NCBI GenBank assembly: GCA_003543235.1
Contig: DPJA01000038.1
Location: 566,233-630,232, forward strand
Direction of reading: 5' to 3'
From: Lachnospiraceae bacterium
GTDB lineage: Bacteria > Bacillota > Clostridia > Lachnospirales > Anaerotignaceae
DNA length: 64,000 nt
The position numbers were made by a program, and so were the translations under genes. The stretch's first letter is position 1. Each line of letters opens with the position of its first letter. Shown one piece after another: positions 8,714 to 18,957 of the stretch. The notes beneath the pieces were generated by a model. It did no database searches. It was not told the DNA's origin and saw only the letters and a program-made list of their open reading frames with translations.

Positions 8714-8856
8714 AGGTTTTCATAATATTGTATTTCTTTATGAATTGTCTATAATTAAACTTGTTTAGATTTATTAATGCTAAGCCGTTTTATTTTATCG
8801 GCTACATAAAACGGAAAATATTTAAAAATCCTATTGCCGAAGAAATGGAGTTATTT

Positions 8857-9798
8857 ATGGGTAAATATCATCCCCCCAGTGCATCTTCAACACCAAGGTT
8901 CGCTGGAATAAAAACGTTTATGAGGCTTCCTTACGTTAAAACCCAACAAGATATAGATTTTGCTATTGTAGGTATTCCTTTTGATACGGGAGCGTGTTTT
9001 AAAGTTGGGGCAAGATTTGGTCCCGGTGCCATTAGGGAAGCTTCTGCTTTAATGAGAAATTTTAATATGAACTTAAATGTGGATATTTTTGAATATCTTT
9101 CGGGAGTAGACTATGGTGATATAGATATTGTGCCAGGATTTATACACGAAACATATTCCGCTATTGAAGAAGGATTAACTCCGCTTTTTGATGCCAACGT
9201 TATGCCTATTTCTCTTGGTGGAGACCATTCCATAACCCTTGGGGAATTACGTGCAGCATCAAAAAAATATGGCCCTGTGGCTTTAGTACATTTCGACTCA
9301 CATCTTGATACCTGGGATCAGTATTGGGGCATGAAGTACACCCATGGCACACCTTTTCGCCGTGCTTGCGAAGAAGGCTTAATTGATACTGAACACTCTA
9401 TTCAAATTGGTATAAGAGGTTCTCAATATAGCCCTCAGGATATTCAAGATTCAGAAGATTTAGGTTTTAAAGTAGTAACAGCAAATGAAATACATGAAAT
9501 GGGTATTAGTGAAACTGGCAAAATCATTAGAGAAAGGGTTAAGGATGCAAATGCCTTTCTTTCATTTGATATTGATTTTTGCGACCCATCCTGTGCTCCA
9601 GGAACAGGAACTATTGAAATAGGTGGATTTTCAGGATATGAAAGCATTGCACTTGTAAGAGAAATGCAAGCTATTAATTTTATTGCTATGGACCTTGTTG
9701 AGGTTTTACCAATCATTGACCCATCTGGAAGAACAGCTTACATGGCGGGTAACATTATACATGAGGTGCTGGCTATGAAGGCTCTGCAGAAAAAATAA
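8857..9798 (+). CDS. Second agmatinase-family ureohydrolase
   Basis: A 313-residue paralogue of the enzyme at 2536-3498, with GGDHSITLGE (about 120), HFDSHLDTWDQYWGMKYTHG (about 143) and FDIDFCDPSCAPGTGT (about 237) as manganese ligand motifs. It should release urea from a guanidino substrate. The ATG at 8857 is used because GGAG lies 6 nt before it and the product then matches the paralogue's length. It follows the PucR-type gene on the same strand after a terminator, so it has its own promoter or depends on read-through. Two diverged copies suggest different substrates. Confidence 0.9.
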   Translation: MGKYHPPSASSTPRFAGIKTFMRLPYVKTQQDIDFAIVGIPFDTGACFKVGARFGPGAIREASALMRNFNMNLNVDIFEYLSGVDYGDIDIVPGFIHETYSAIEEGLTPLFDANVMPISLGGDHSITLGELRAASKKYGPVALVHFDSHLDTWDQYWGMKYTHGTPFRRACEEGLIDTEHSIQIGIRGSQYSPQDIQDSEDLGFKVVTANEIHEMGISETGKIIRERVKDANAFLSFDIDFCDPSCAPGTGTIEIGGFSGYESIALVREMQAINFIAMDLVEVLPIIDPSGRTAYMAGNIIHEVLAMKALQKK

Positions 9799-9810
9799 CT
9801 TATTATAAAA

Positions 9811-9847
9811 AATAGAGGCAGAAGGAATTTCATCCTTTTGCCTCTAT
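9811..9847. terminator. Bidirectional terminator between ureohydrolase and SLH protein genes
   Basis: AATAGAGGCAGAAGGA pairs with TCCTTTTGCCTCTATT (one G-U pair). T-rich tracts on both sides allow it to serve both converging genes. Confidence 0.85.
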
Positions 9848-9888
9848 TTTATTAATCAATGCTAATTTTAAAACCAGTAAATATTGAA

Positions 9889-12800
9889 TTAGTTAATGGA
9901 ACTTTGCATAATTGATGCAATCATTTTTGCTGCTTCTGCTCTTGTGGCATTTGCCTTTGGCATAAACTCATTATTACCTTTCCCTGCTATTATGCCAGCC
10001 TGTTGCATGGTTGTTACAGCTTTTTTTGCATAATCTGCCACTTCTGTTTCATCTGCAAATTCAACTGCATTTGTTGTAGCTGCCAAATCTGCTTTTACCA
10101 CATTTTCAACATATCGGTCAAGCATTACAGCCATATCTTGACGTGTAATATCAGCATTTGGGTTGAATTTTCCATCTGCTCCGCTGGCAATTCCATTTTC
10201 ATTTGCCCAAACAACAGCACCATTAAACCAATCATTGGTATTAACATCACTAAAGTTTGAAGTTGTGTATTGGCTTAAATCTGTTACTGCCATGTTGGCA
10301 AGAATTTGAACAAATTCTGCTCTTGTGATATTAGCATTTGGAGCAAAATATCCTTCGCTTTTTCCTTTAATTATATTTTTGGATGCAAGATACATAACTG
10401 AATCTTCATACCAACCCGATACATCTTTAAATTCAACTTTGTTATACCCTACTGCATATTGTGAAAAATGATTTGTTTTGAAGGTTATCATGCCTGTTGC
10501 TTTATCATAAACACAGTCTTTAACCATTTCAGTTTTTCCTTCTGCATTGATATAGTAAATAACCAATGAGTTGGTATCTTCATTTTCAGCAGGTATATAA
10601 GGTACTGATACTGTTACATTCCCTCCAAACTGAGAGATGTTTTTATCACCACTTGTTACACTAAAGTTATATACTGGTCTATCTCCAACCAGTTGTTTTG
10701 TTTCTTCCGAAAGCGTAGATGTTTCAACCTTAGCTACAGTAATTTTAACATCTCCTGTTGCTCCGCTTTCAATAGCTTTTAAAGCCTCATTATCAAATGT
10801 TAACGTTGCCACTGGTGTGGATACTATCATTCCATTTGACATATTTTCCGCCATTGAAGTAATTGAAGCTTTTGGAATGCTGGTTTCCACAGATTTCGCA
10901 TCACTTGGTGCATCTACTTTAATTGTTACCGTTCTTTCACCTTGTTGTTGTGCTTGTGCCACAGCATCTGTAACCTGCTTCTCGGTAACTGTAGCTTTAC
11001 CATTTTCATCGCTTTTTGTTTCTACTTTAGTTGTAGTTGGGGTGGTTGTTGTAGTTGTTTTAGTTGAACTACCACCACCACCTCCGCCACTACCGCCGTT
11101 ACCGCCACTGCTTGCAACCGCCCATTTTGCATATAGCACCATGTCACCTGTTAAATTTACGGTTGCTCCTACTGCATAATTTGTTCCCGTTCCATCTGCT
11201 TTGGTATTCCAGCCGTTAAAGGTATATCCTGTTTTAACCAATGTACCGCTGTTGGCTTTTGTCTGAATAGAACCATCAGCAAAAAGTATATGCTCCGATG
11301 GAACAATACCGCTGGTAGCTCCGTTGTTATTATATTTAACTAAATATTTATATTCTTTTAGTGTATAATTTGGCCATAAAGCTGCATCAAAGCCCTGTGC
11401 TCCTTCTTTGTAGTAAATAACTAAATCCGCATTAGTTTCCGCAAAAGCATACTCCCAATTATCTGAAACGGCATCCCCTTCAAAACAAACCGAAGTAAGC
11501 ATATCGCTATCCGAAAACACATAATATCCAATCGTCTTTACTTTGCTTGGAATTATAATGCTTTTAAGCATAGTACAGCCGGCAAAGGAATAGTTGCCAA
11601 TTTGTTCAAGGCTGTCTGGCAGAACTACTGCACTTAGGGAATCGCAATTCTCAAATACATAACCACCCATATAAATCAGCCCATCAGGCAAAGTAACGCC
11701 TGTTAAACCACTATTTTTATAAAATGTATCTTCTCCAATCCCTATGATGTTCATATCATTTATCTTGGAAGGGATAATGAGGTTGCCACCTGAACCATAA
11801 TATTTTGAAATATTGCCATACCCTCCTCCCATATCATAAACGCTGTAATCGTTTGTGGTAAGCTCAAAGTCTGCCGTAATCACTATATTTTCATCATTCA
11901 TCATAAAACCAATTTCATTACTATCATCATCCGCATCAACTATTGGACCCATTGGACCTATTGGACCTGGCATATTATTAATATAATAATAATCTTCTTC
12001 CCCTTCAACATGATAACGAAGGGTTCCTTCTGCATAGCGATAACCTTCAGCAGGCTCAAGTTTAATAGTAACATATTCATACGCTTTAGCTGCTGACACT
12101 TCCTTGCCATCTACCCATACAGAAAGGCTGCCGTTTTTCATAGCGGAATCTTTGGTAATAGTATATGTCTTATTCCACTTTGCATACAGTGTAACATTTT
12201 CTGCTCCCACTGTAAGCAACTCTCCTGAATTATAATCTGTTCCTGTTCCATCCGCTTTGGTGTTCCAGCATCTAAAGCTGTAACCTGTTTTTGAAAGAGG
12301 GCTGTTTAACACAGTGGCTGTGTCGCTAGTATGATATACTGCACTATCCACAGGTGCTGTTCCACCATCATTACCATTTCCATCATAGGTAATATTGTAG
12401 GTAGATGTCAAATCGAATGGCTCACAGGTATAGCCTTTCCAATCCGCACTGTAACCTGATTTACCGCTTAAATAATAAACCTTAAAATCTGCGGCAGTCT
12501 TATAAAATACTCTGTCCTCCAACTCAGGTGCATCTCCCAAAAAGATAGCCTTACTTAAATTAGAATTATTATAATCATTGCCAAAGGCATATCTTTCAAT
12601 GCTGGTCACGCTATCCGGTATAACTATACTTTTGATATTTATGCAACCACTAAATGCGCCATGACCTATGGTCTTAATGCTATTTGGTATTTTTACGCTT
12701 TTTATAAATGGATTATTTTCAAAAGCATATTCACCTATGGTCGTTATAGCCATTCCGTCAATTTCACTTGGAATTACAACGTTTTCATCACTGCCTGTAT

Positions 12801-14094
12801 AGTCATATATAATACCATTGGCATATGTGTAATCTCCTGTAGTTGTTTTACCTTTTACATTTAGCGTATACTCACGGCTAGTAGTTGCTGTAGGTGTTGC
12901 ATCGTCTGTTGCTGTTATTGTAAAAGTATATTGTCCTGCCGTTGTTGACATTCCACCTAAATATCCGCCAGAATAAAGTTGAATTCCTTCTGGCAAGGCT
13001 CCGCCTGTCAATGAAAAAGTTTTATATCCTACTCCACCTGTTGTTGAGAAATTATAACTATAATATTCTCCAGCCATTGCCTCATCCACAGTGTCCTCAA
13101 CTATATTTAAAGGTCTTTGGGGCTGAACTATAAAGGTTAATTCATTAGTGTCTGTCGTAGTGCCATCCAAATGATAACTGCCAATAACTACAGAAATTAC
13201 GTCACCTGCCGTTATTCTTTTGTCTCCGTCACTGAAACTGGAAATTGATATTTGTGTTGGACTAATTACGCCTGCTCCATAGCCATAACTAATATAATTC
13301 CCATCTTTATCTTTAAAATCAATATACGGAATTGTGCCTGGTTTAAAAGTAGCATTTTGAAGGTTTAATACAATCTGGTCACCACCTAGTTCTCCGGCAT
13401 ACAATACAGAGTCCGAAGAAATGGTTGGTGCATCCCCTATGGCAATTGTATATTGATGGCTGTCTGAGCTTCCTGTAAGTATATTTTCTGCTGTTACTGT
13501 AATGGTGTAATTCCCATTTGTGGTAGGAACTCCTGATAATATTCCATCAGGGTCTAATGTTAATCCGTCTGGTATGTCTGCTATCGGTGCCGAATAATTT
13601 TTCAATTGGCCCATACCTATTGCTGTAAAGGTGTAAGAATACGGTTCCCCAAGGTTAGCATTTGGAGGATTGGCTGTATCAAGTTTTACATCTCTTGTAG
13701 GCTGAACAGTCATGGTAAAGGTATTGGTTGTGGTACTGGATTGTACATTGTCACTGCCAATAAAGAACTTAACCGTATCTCCAGCCCCTAAATACTCCGT
13801 CCCGCTGCCCTTTCTAATATTGGAAATTGTAAGCTGTGTATCACTATCTCTGGTGAAATCATAGCTAGGCACTGTTCCGTCTATTTCCACCCCTACATCT
13901 GTAACCGTAGAACTAAAGGTGTCATTTTCAAGGGTTATCACTGCCTTGTCATACCCCTCCTCCTGTGCATACAATTCTGAAGCTGAGTTAATAATTCCTG
14001 CACCCATTGCCCAAGCCGTTTGCATTCCAGTCGTCATACTTAATATCATAGTCAATACCATTACCAATGATAAAAGTTTCTTATTTTTTTTCAT
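9889..14094 (-). CDS. Giant SLH-domain surface protein with Ig-like, BspA-type and InlB-type repeats
   Basis: A 1401-residue exported protein. In order: signal peptide (about 1-29, ending AWA), Ig-like putative-domain repeats with GxLxGxPTTxGxYxxTVTA patterns (about 100-430), BspA-type leucine-rich segments with SIVIPDSVTSIERYAF (about 450-540 and 800-900), InlB/Flg_new-type repeats ending in LYAKW (about 575-645 and 960-1030), a Gly/Ser and Thr-rich linker (about 1035-1060), and three SLH domains (about 1210-1401; for example NITRAEFVQILANMA). SLH domains bind pyruvylated secondary wall polymer, anchoring it in the S-layer. Likely an adhesin or structural surface protein. GGGGG-type site precedes ATG 14094. 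Confidence 0.93.
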   Translation of the reverse strand: MKKNKKLLSLVMVLTMILSMTTGMQTAWAMGAGIINSASELYAQEEGYDKAVITLENDTFSSTVTDVGVEIDGTVPSYDFTRDSDTQLTISNIRKGSGTEYLGAGDTVKFFIGSDNVQSSTTTNTFTMTVQPTRDVKLDTANPPNANLGEPYSYTFTAIGMGQLKNYSAPIADIPDGLTLDPDGILSGVPTTNGNYTITVTAENILTGSSDSHQYTIAIGDAPTISSDSVLYAGELGGDQIVLNLQNATFKPGTIPYIDFKDKDGNYISYGYGAGVISPTQISISSFSDGDKRITAGDVISVVIGSYHLDGTTTDTNELTFIVQPQRPLNIVEDTVDEAMAGEYYSYNFSTTGGVGYKTFSLTGGALPEGIQLYSGGYLGGMSTTAGQYTFTITATDDATPTATTSREYTLNVKGKTTTGDYTYANGIIYDYTGSDENVVIPSEIDGMAITTIGEYAFENNPFIKSVKIPNSIKTIGHGAFSGCINIKSIVIPDSVTSIERYAFGNDYNNSNLSKAIFLGDAPELEDRVFYKTAADFKVYYLSGKSGYSADWKGYTCEPFDLTSTYNITYDGNGNDGGTAPVDSAVYHTSDTATVLNSPLSKTGYSFRCWNTKADGTGTDYNSGELLTVGAENVTLYAKWNKTYTITKDSAMKNGSLSVWVDGKEVSAAKAYEYVTIKLEPAEGYRYAEGTLRYHVEGEEDYYYINNMPGPIGPMGPIVDADDDSNEIGFMMNDENIVITADFELTTNDYSVYDMGGGYGNISKYYGSGGNLIIPSKINDMNIIGIGEDTFYKNSGLTGVTLPDGLIYMGGYVFENCDSLSAVVLPDSLEQIGNYSFAGCTMLKSIIIPSKVKTIGYYVFSDSDMLTSVCFEGDAVSDNWEYAFAETNADLVIYYKEGAQGFDAALWPNYTLKEYKYLVKYNNNGATSGIVPSEHILFADGSIQTKANSGTLVKTGYTFNGWNTKADGTGTNYAVGATVNLTGDMVLYAKWAVASSGGNGGSGGGGGGSSTKTTTTTTPTTTKVETKSDENGKATVTEKQVTDAVAQAQQQGERTVTIKVDAPSDAKSVETSIPKASITSMAENMSNGMIVSTPVATLTFDNEALKAIESGATGDVKITVAKVETSTLSEETKQLVGDRPVYNFSVTSGDKNISQFGGNVTVSVPYIPAENEDTNSLVIYYINAEGKTEMVKDCVYDKATGMITFKTNHFSQYAVGYNKVEFKDVSGWYEDSVMYLASKNIIKGKSEGYFAPNANITRAEFVQILANMAVTDLSQYTTSNFSDVNTNDWFNGAVVWANENGIASGADGKFNPNADITRQDMAVMLDRYVENVVKADLAATTNAVEFADETEVADYAKKAVTTMQQAGIIAGKGNNEFMPKANATRAEAAKMIASIMQSSIN

Positions 14095-14298
14095 CTTATA
14101 ATCCCCCTTCTTCTATAAATATTGAACTTTCATTTCTACGCAGGCTAAAATACCCCATTAACACTACTTTTTTATTTGCCTCATCTATTTACCTCCCATT
14201 ATATGTGAATTATATAATGAATTTTATTTTGTTTCTATCACCCGATGGGTGAACTTTGTAAATATTTACCTTGTTTATAAATTCTTTCATCTCTATAT

Positions 14299-14500
14299 TC
14301 ACCAACCTTGTCATCAAAAATCTCCTCTCTCTAGGCTTCTAGGAGAGCAATCTTATAAAACTTGGCTTAAAGCTGTATAAAAACAAACTCATTATGGATA
14401 AAATAGAAGATGACTACAGCAAATAAAATCAAAAAATAATTCAAAGATGTGTTGTATACAAAAAGACCGAATCTTAAATTGAGGATTAAGTCTATTTTTG
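14299..14500 (+). pseudogene. Decayed DUF1643 gene remnant (middle part and 3' terminator)
   Basis: This stretch aligns by eye with the intact DUF1643 gene at 61728-62387. CTTGTCATCAAAAATCTCC (intact about 61896) is followed by a similar run through AAAGCTGTA, ACAAACT, ATTATGGATAAA and AATTCAAAGATGTGT. It then jumps about 340 bp to match the terminator after the intact gene (GGATTAAGTCTATTTTTGT against GGATTAGGTCTATTTTTGT). In-frame stops and indels show it is dead. The rest of the 14095-14639 spacer holds a short palindrome (TCACCC-GAT-GGGTGA near 14238) and no other gene I can support. Confidence 0.8.
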
Positions 14501-14639
14501 TACCCAAAATTGAGATAGATAATTACTCACAATTTCTTTACATTTATTTTACATTTTGTAGATTGCGAAGTTTACAAAGGGACATTAAAATAAAAAATGT
14601 GTAATTTTGTCTAAAAAACAGGAAAAAGAGGAGAATAAT

Positions 14640-15557
14640 ATGCAAGGAGTAATTGATATAGGTTCTAATACTATGCGTCTTGTTATTTATAAGATTGAAA
14701 ATGGGAATATTAAGCAAATGCTTAATAAAAAACGTGCGGCAGGTCTTGTGGGATATATTAACAAGCAAGGCTGTTTAAACGCTAGTGGCATTGCTAAAGC
14801 AATTGAAGTTCTTTCGGAATTTAAGGAAATTGCTGATAATATTGGCCTTGATGAAATCTATCCTTTTGCAACTGCCTCACTGCGAAACATTAATAATACT
14901 CAACAAGTGCTTGAAGAAATTAAAGATGCCTGTGGATTTGAAGTTCGTGTGCTAAGCGGAGAGGAAGAAGCCACTTTTGACTATTATGGTTCTCTTCAGT
15001 GTATGGAAATGCACAGAGGTCTTATTGTGGATGTTGGCGGCGGCAGTACAGAGCTTGTTTTTTATAACGAAAAGCAAATGCTTTCCACGCAGTCCATCCC
15101 TATTGGTTCCCTTAATACTTATAGCCAATATGTTAAAGATATAATACCAACAAAAAAAGAAATTGAACGTATAGAAAACATTGTTCGAGAAAAATTGGAA
15201 ATGGTAGTCCTTCCAACTGGCGATTTCTATACCACACCTATTTGCGGCGTTGGTGGAACTGCAAGAGCAACAAGAGATATGATGAAAAACATGAAGAAAT
15301 TGGTTCAAGAAGGAAATCAATACAATAGCGAATCTCTTTTTTCATTAATGGATGATGCACGTAAAAGCCCAGGAAAAGTTGCTGCTCGAATTTTAAAAAT
15401 TGCTCCCGAACGAATTCACACACTTCTGCCTGGAATAATTATATTGTCCACAATTGCAAAGAGTTATAATACACAATATATTGTTACAAGCAACTACGGT
15501 GTTCGTGAAGGCTATCTTTACCACTTACTTCAACAAAGGGGTGAACTTAATGACTAA
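14640..15557 (+). CDS. ppx: Ppx/GppA-family exopolyphosphatase or guanosine pentaphosphatase
   Basis: A 305-residue ASKHA-fold phosphatase with phosphate-1 motif DIGSNTMRLVIY (about 5), the conserved ATASLRN segment, and phosphate-2 motif DVGGGSTELVFY (about 128). It removes terminal phosphates from polyphosphate (or pppGpp). It is the short, single-domain type without the C-terminal extension of Escherichia coli Ppx. ATG 14640 follows AGAGGAG by 6 nt. Its 3' end overlaps ppk by 8 nt, so both are co-translated. Confidence 0.92.
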   Translation: MQGVIDIGSNTMRLVIYKIENGNIKQMLNKKRAAGLVGYINKQGCLNASGIAKAIEVLSEFKEIADNIGLDEIYPFATASLRNINNTQQVLEEIKDACGFEVRVLSGEEEATFDYYGSLQCMEMHRGLIVDVGGGSTELVFYNEKQMLSTQSIPIGSLNTYSQYVKDIIPTKKEIERIENIVREKLEMVVLPTGDFYTTPICGVGGTARATRDMMKNMKKLVQEGNQYNSESLFSLMDDARKSPGKVAARILKIAPERIHTLLPGIIILSTIAKSYNTQYIVTSNYGVREGYLYHLLQQRGELND

Positions 15558-17691
15558 TCAATTATATGCACAAGGCTTTACACAAAACAGAGAATTATCT
15601 TGGCTAAAATTTAATCACCGTGTTTTAGAAGAAGCAATGGATGAAACAGTGCCTTTATTAGAAAGACTTAAGTTTATTTCTATTTTCACAGCAAACCTTG
15701 ATGAATTTTTTATGATTCGTGTGGGCAGTTTGTATGATTTGTCCAATGTTAATAAAAATTCTATTGATAATAAATCTGGCATGACCGTAAAGCAGCAACT
15801 AGACAGCATTTATGACGCAGTTCGACCTATGTACAAAAATCGGGACCAGGTTTTTTTTGAGATAGAACATCAATTGCGTATGCACGGCATATATAATTTG
15901 TCCTATGCTGAACTTGAGCCTCCGGAGCAGAAATTTGTGAAAAACTATTTCAAAAACACAATTGCACCTATTCTTTCTCCGCAAATTGTAGACTCGCACC
16001 ACCCATTTCCTCATTTGCAAAACAAAGTTATTCATATTGGTGCAATGTTGCGGTATAAAAGCAAAGAGGTATTTTCTGTTGTTCCTGTTCCAGACGTATT
16101 GCCAGAGATTGTGTTTCTACCTGGCAACGAGGTTCGTTATATAAAAACGGCGGATATTATATTAGAGAACATAAAACAAGTATATAGTCTTCATATTATT
16201 TCCGAAAAGGTTTTATTATGTATAACTCGCAATGCGGATATAAATCCCGACGATGAATCGTTTGAAATTGAAAGCGATTTCAGAAAAAAAATGAAAAAAA
16301 TTATAGGTCAACGCAAACGTCTTGCCCCTGTTCGCCTAGAGCTTTCGTCTTCAATAAGTCCAGAATTTTCTTCATACCTAAGTGAACATTTATCTATTAC
16401 TACGGAACAAATGTATATTTCTGAAACGCCAATGTCGCTTGCTTATGCCTTTTCTTTAGCCTCAAAGGTTTCAGACACTAAGAAAAGGGTATTAACCTAT
16501 CGTCATTTTACACCACAGCTGCCCTCTTCTATCAATATGAATGAAAGCATTATAAAACAGGTGCTTCACCATGATATACTTTTATCATATCCATATGAAA
16601 GCATGGAGCCTTTCTTGCAAATGATTCGAGAAGCCGCTAATGATTCTGCTGTGGTATCTATTAAAATTACCATATACCGTTTGGCAAGCAAAGCAAAGCT
16701 GGTAGAGTATATTTGTGCCGCAGCAGAAGCGGGCAAGGATGTTACTGTAATAATTGAGTTGCGTGCGAGATTTGATGAGCAGAATAATATTGACTGGTCT
16801 GAACGGCTAGAAGACGCTGGTTGTAAAGTAATATACGGTTTTGAAGATTATAAAATTCATTCAAAAATATGTTTGATTACCCGAAGAGAGCGTAACGAAA
16901 TTAAATATATAACACAGGTAGGTACAGGAAATTATAACGAAAAAACAGCCGAGATGTATACGGATTTATCTGTGCTTACTGCAAACAATGATATAGGAAG
17001 AGATGCTAATGAATTTTTTAAAAACATGGCAATTGGCAATCTTGAAGGGCATTACCAGCATCTTCTTGTTGCCCCAGTTTCACTAAAAAGCACAATAATT
17101 CAGTTAATTGACAATGAGATAGCAAAAGGTGATTCTGGGTATATTTTTCTTAAATTGAACTCCTTTACTGACCTTGATATTATAGACAAACTAAAACAAG
17201 CATCCTGTGCAGGGGTTAAAGTTAAAATGGTAGTTCGAGGTATTTGCTGTATTGTGCCAGGAATTAAAGGAAAAACTGAAAATATTAGTATTACGAGCAT
17301 TGTTGGACGATTTTTAGAGCATTCCCGAATCTATTGCTTTGGCAGCGGAAATTCGGAAAAAATTTATATTTCGTCTGCCGATTTTATGACAAGAAATACA
17401 GAACGCAGAGTAGAAATTGCCTGTCCTATTTACGACGAGGAAATTCGCTCAAAAATACATACTATTATTGAAGCAACAGAGTACGATAATCTTAAAGCAA
17501 GAGTTTTACTTTCAGATGGAAACTATACCAAAAAGGATACTATACAATTTCCAATTGATAGCCAACAGCTATTGATGAACCTGGAAGAGGAAAAAAATAT
17601 AACGAAACCTAGTGCCTTGCCTTCTGATAGCATTTTGCATAAATTTCAACGCTGGGTTAAAAAAATACTTCTCAAATTTAACCTTATGTAA
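15550..17691 (+). CDS. ppk1: Polyphosphate kinase 1
   Basis: A 713-residue PPK1, normal length, making polyphosphate from ATP (or the reverse). Motifs: N-terminal NRELSWLKFNHRVLEEA, the middle ANLDEFFMIRVG stretch, and the C-terminal phospholipase-D-like catalytic part with the expected phospho-His in DYKIHSKICLI (about 440) plus VGTGNYNEKTAEMYTDLS. Start ATG 15550 lies inside the ppx end (ATGACTAA), with AGGGGTG upstream. Synthase and degradative enzyme in one operon suggests balanced phosphate or energy storage. Confidence 0.97.
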   Translation: MTNQLYAQGFTQNRELSWLKFNHRVLEEAMDETVPLLERLKFISIFTANLDEFFMIRVGSLYDLSNVNKNSIDNKSGMTVKQQLDSIYDAVRPMYKNRDQVFFEIEHQLRMHGIYNLSYAELEPPEQKFVKNYFKNTIAPILSPQIVDSHHPFPHLQNKVIHIGAMLRYKSKEVFSVVPVPDVLPEIVFLPGNEVRYIKTADIILENIKQVYSLHIISEKVLLCITRNADINPDDESFEIESDFRKKMKKIIGQRKRLAPVRLELSSSISPEFSSYLSEHLSITTEQMYISETPMSLAYAFSLASKVSDTKKRVLTYRHFTPQLPSSINMNESIIKQVLHHDILLSYPYESMEPFLQMIREAANDSAVVSIKITIYRLASKAKLVEYICAAAEAGKDVTVIIELRARFDEQNNIDWSERLEDAGCKVIYGFEDYKIHSKICLITRRERNEIKYITQVGTGNYNEKTAEMYTDLSVLTANNDIGRDANEFFKNMAIGNLEGHYQHLLVAPVSLKSTIIQLIDNEIAKGDSGYIFLKLNSFTDLDIIDKLKQASCAGVKVKMVVRGICCIVPGIKGKTENISITSIVGRFLEHSRIYCFGSGNSEKIYISSADFMTRNTERRVEIACPIYDEEIRSKIHTIIEATEYDNLKARVLLSDGNYTKKDTIQFPIDSQQLLMNLEEEKNITKPSALPSDSILHKFQRWVKKILLKFNLM

Positions 17692-17800
17692 CTTTTTTCC
17701 CAAAGTTGTGAAACAAAGAAAGTGTTTTCAAAATACTCTTTTGCTTGGAATTGCTATAAACCTTGTTTTAATATAAGGTATCCACAATTAAAAATGTTTA

Positions 17801-17829
17801 AAGGGTCGAAGCCTAACGCTTTGACCCTT
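17801..17829. terminator. Bidirectional terminator between ppk1 and the pilus operon
   Basis: AAGGGTCGAAG pairs with CTTTGACCCTT (one G-U pair) around a short loop. It lies between two converging genes, with T-rich sequence on both sides. Confidence 0.8.
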
Positions 17830-17859
17830 ATTTCTTGTTAGGTTGCAACACCCTAATTA

Positions 17860-18927
17860 TCACACATTTATATTAATTTTCTTTTGCATTAATTCTTTAT
17901 TTATGCTATATAAAAGTGCATTTTCACCCGTTATTCTACCGCTTTTATATAGATTATATATACTAGTATCCATAGATATCATATTCTCATCACCAGAAGA
18001 AAATATAGCTGAATCTATTTGGTGTATTTTGGACTCCCTTATCATGTTACGTATTGCACTGTTAATAAACATCACCTCAAAAGCAGGAACAACCTTGCCA
18101 TCAACGGTTGGTATAAGCTGTTGGGATACAACAGCCCTAAGTACCATAGAAAGCTGAACTCTTATTTGCTGCTGCTGTTGTTCAGGAAAGGCATCAATAA
18201 TACGGTCTATAGTATTTGCCGCACCAATGGTATGCAGTGTAGATATAACAAAATGACCCGTTTCAGCCGCAGTAACCGCCGTACGAATAGTATCACTTTC
18301 CCTCATTTCTCCAATAAGTATCATGTCCGGAGACTGCCTGAGTGCCGCCATAAGTGCTACTACATAACTTGGTGTATCCATTGGTACTTCTCTTTGACTT
18401 ACTACACTTTTTTTGTGTTTGTGCAAATATTCAATAGGATCTTCTAAAGTTATTATATGCCAATTCCTATTTTCATTAACAGCATCTACAATACACGCAA
18501 GGGATGTGCTTTTACCACTTGCCGCTGGGCCTGTTACAAGCACAAAACCCTTGTTAAAATCAGCAATTTTCATAACATTTTCAGGTATATTAAGCTCCGT
18601 ATATACAGGCAATTTAAAAGAAACTACACGCACAATAGCCGCAAGAGAACCTCTCTGTTTATATGTATTAACCCTGAACCTAGATAAGTTCTTTACGGAA
18701 AAAGAAAAATTATCATCGCCGCTATCTAAAAGCAACGATAGACTTCTGTCATCTGCAAGCTTATACATATTGTCAATTATCTCTCTTGTACTTTCAGGCA
18801 TAAGCCTTTCCATCTCAAGCCTTTGAATACTTCCATTAACTTTATATGATACAGGAATACCCGCAATTATAAAAATATCAGATGCACCCATGTTAACTGC
18901 TTCAGATAAAATATTTACAATGTCCAT
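17860..18927 (-). CDS. pilT: PilT-type type IV pilus retraction ATPase
   Basis: A 355-residue secretion-superfamily ATPase. Walker A is GPAASGKST (about 133), the Asp box/Walker B area is MILIGEMRESDT (about 205), and the His box is HFVISTLHTIGAANTIDRII. Near the C-terminus AIRNMIRESKIHQI matches the PilT-specific AIRNLIREGKxHQ motif, pointing to the retraction rather than the assembly ATPase. ATG 18927 has AGAGGTG upstream. Last gene of the pilus-like run; no PilB assembly ATPase is present in the window. Confidence 0.9.
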   Translation of the reverse strand: MDIVNILSEAVNMGASDIFIIAGIPVSYKVNGSIQRLEMERLMPESTREIIDNMYKLADDRSLSLLLDSGDDNFSFSVKNLSRFRVNTYKQRGSLAAIVRVVSFKLPVYTELNIPENVMKIADFNKGFVLVTGPAASGKSTSLACIVDAVNENRNWHIITLEDPIEYLHKHKKSVVSQREVPMDTPSYVVALMAALRQSPDMILIGEMRESDTIRTAVTAAETGHFVISTLHTIGAANTIDRIIDAFPEQQQQQIRVQLSMVLRAVVSQQLIPTVDGKVVPAFEVMFINSAIRNMIRESKIHQIDSAIFSSGDENMISMDTSIYNLYKSGRITGENALLYSINKELMQKKININV

Positions 18928-18957
18928 TTTACACCTCTGCCTTTCTAAAAAATTGAA

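Noticed and set aside
14238..14252. Short palindrome TCACCC-GAT-GGGTGA as a riboswitch or major operator
   Set aside because: Only a 6-bp stem, no conserved riboswitch core nearby and no T-run; not enough to claim more than a small inverted repeat.
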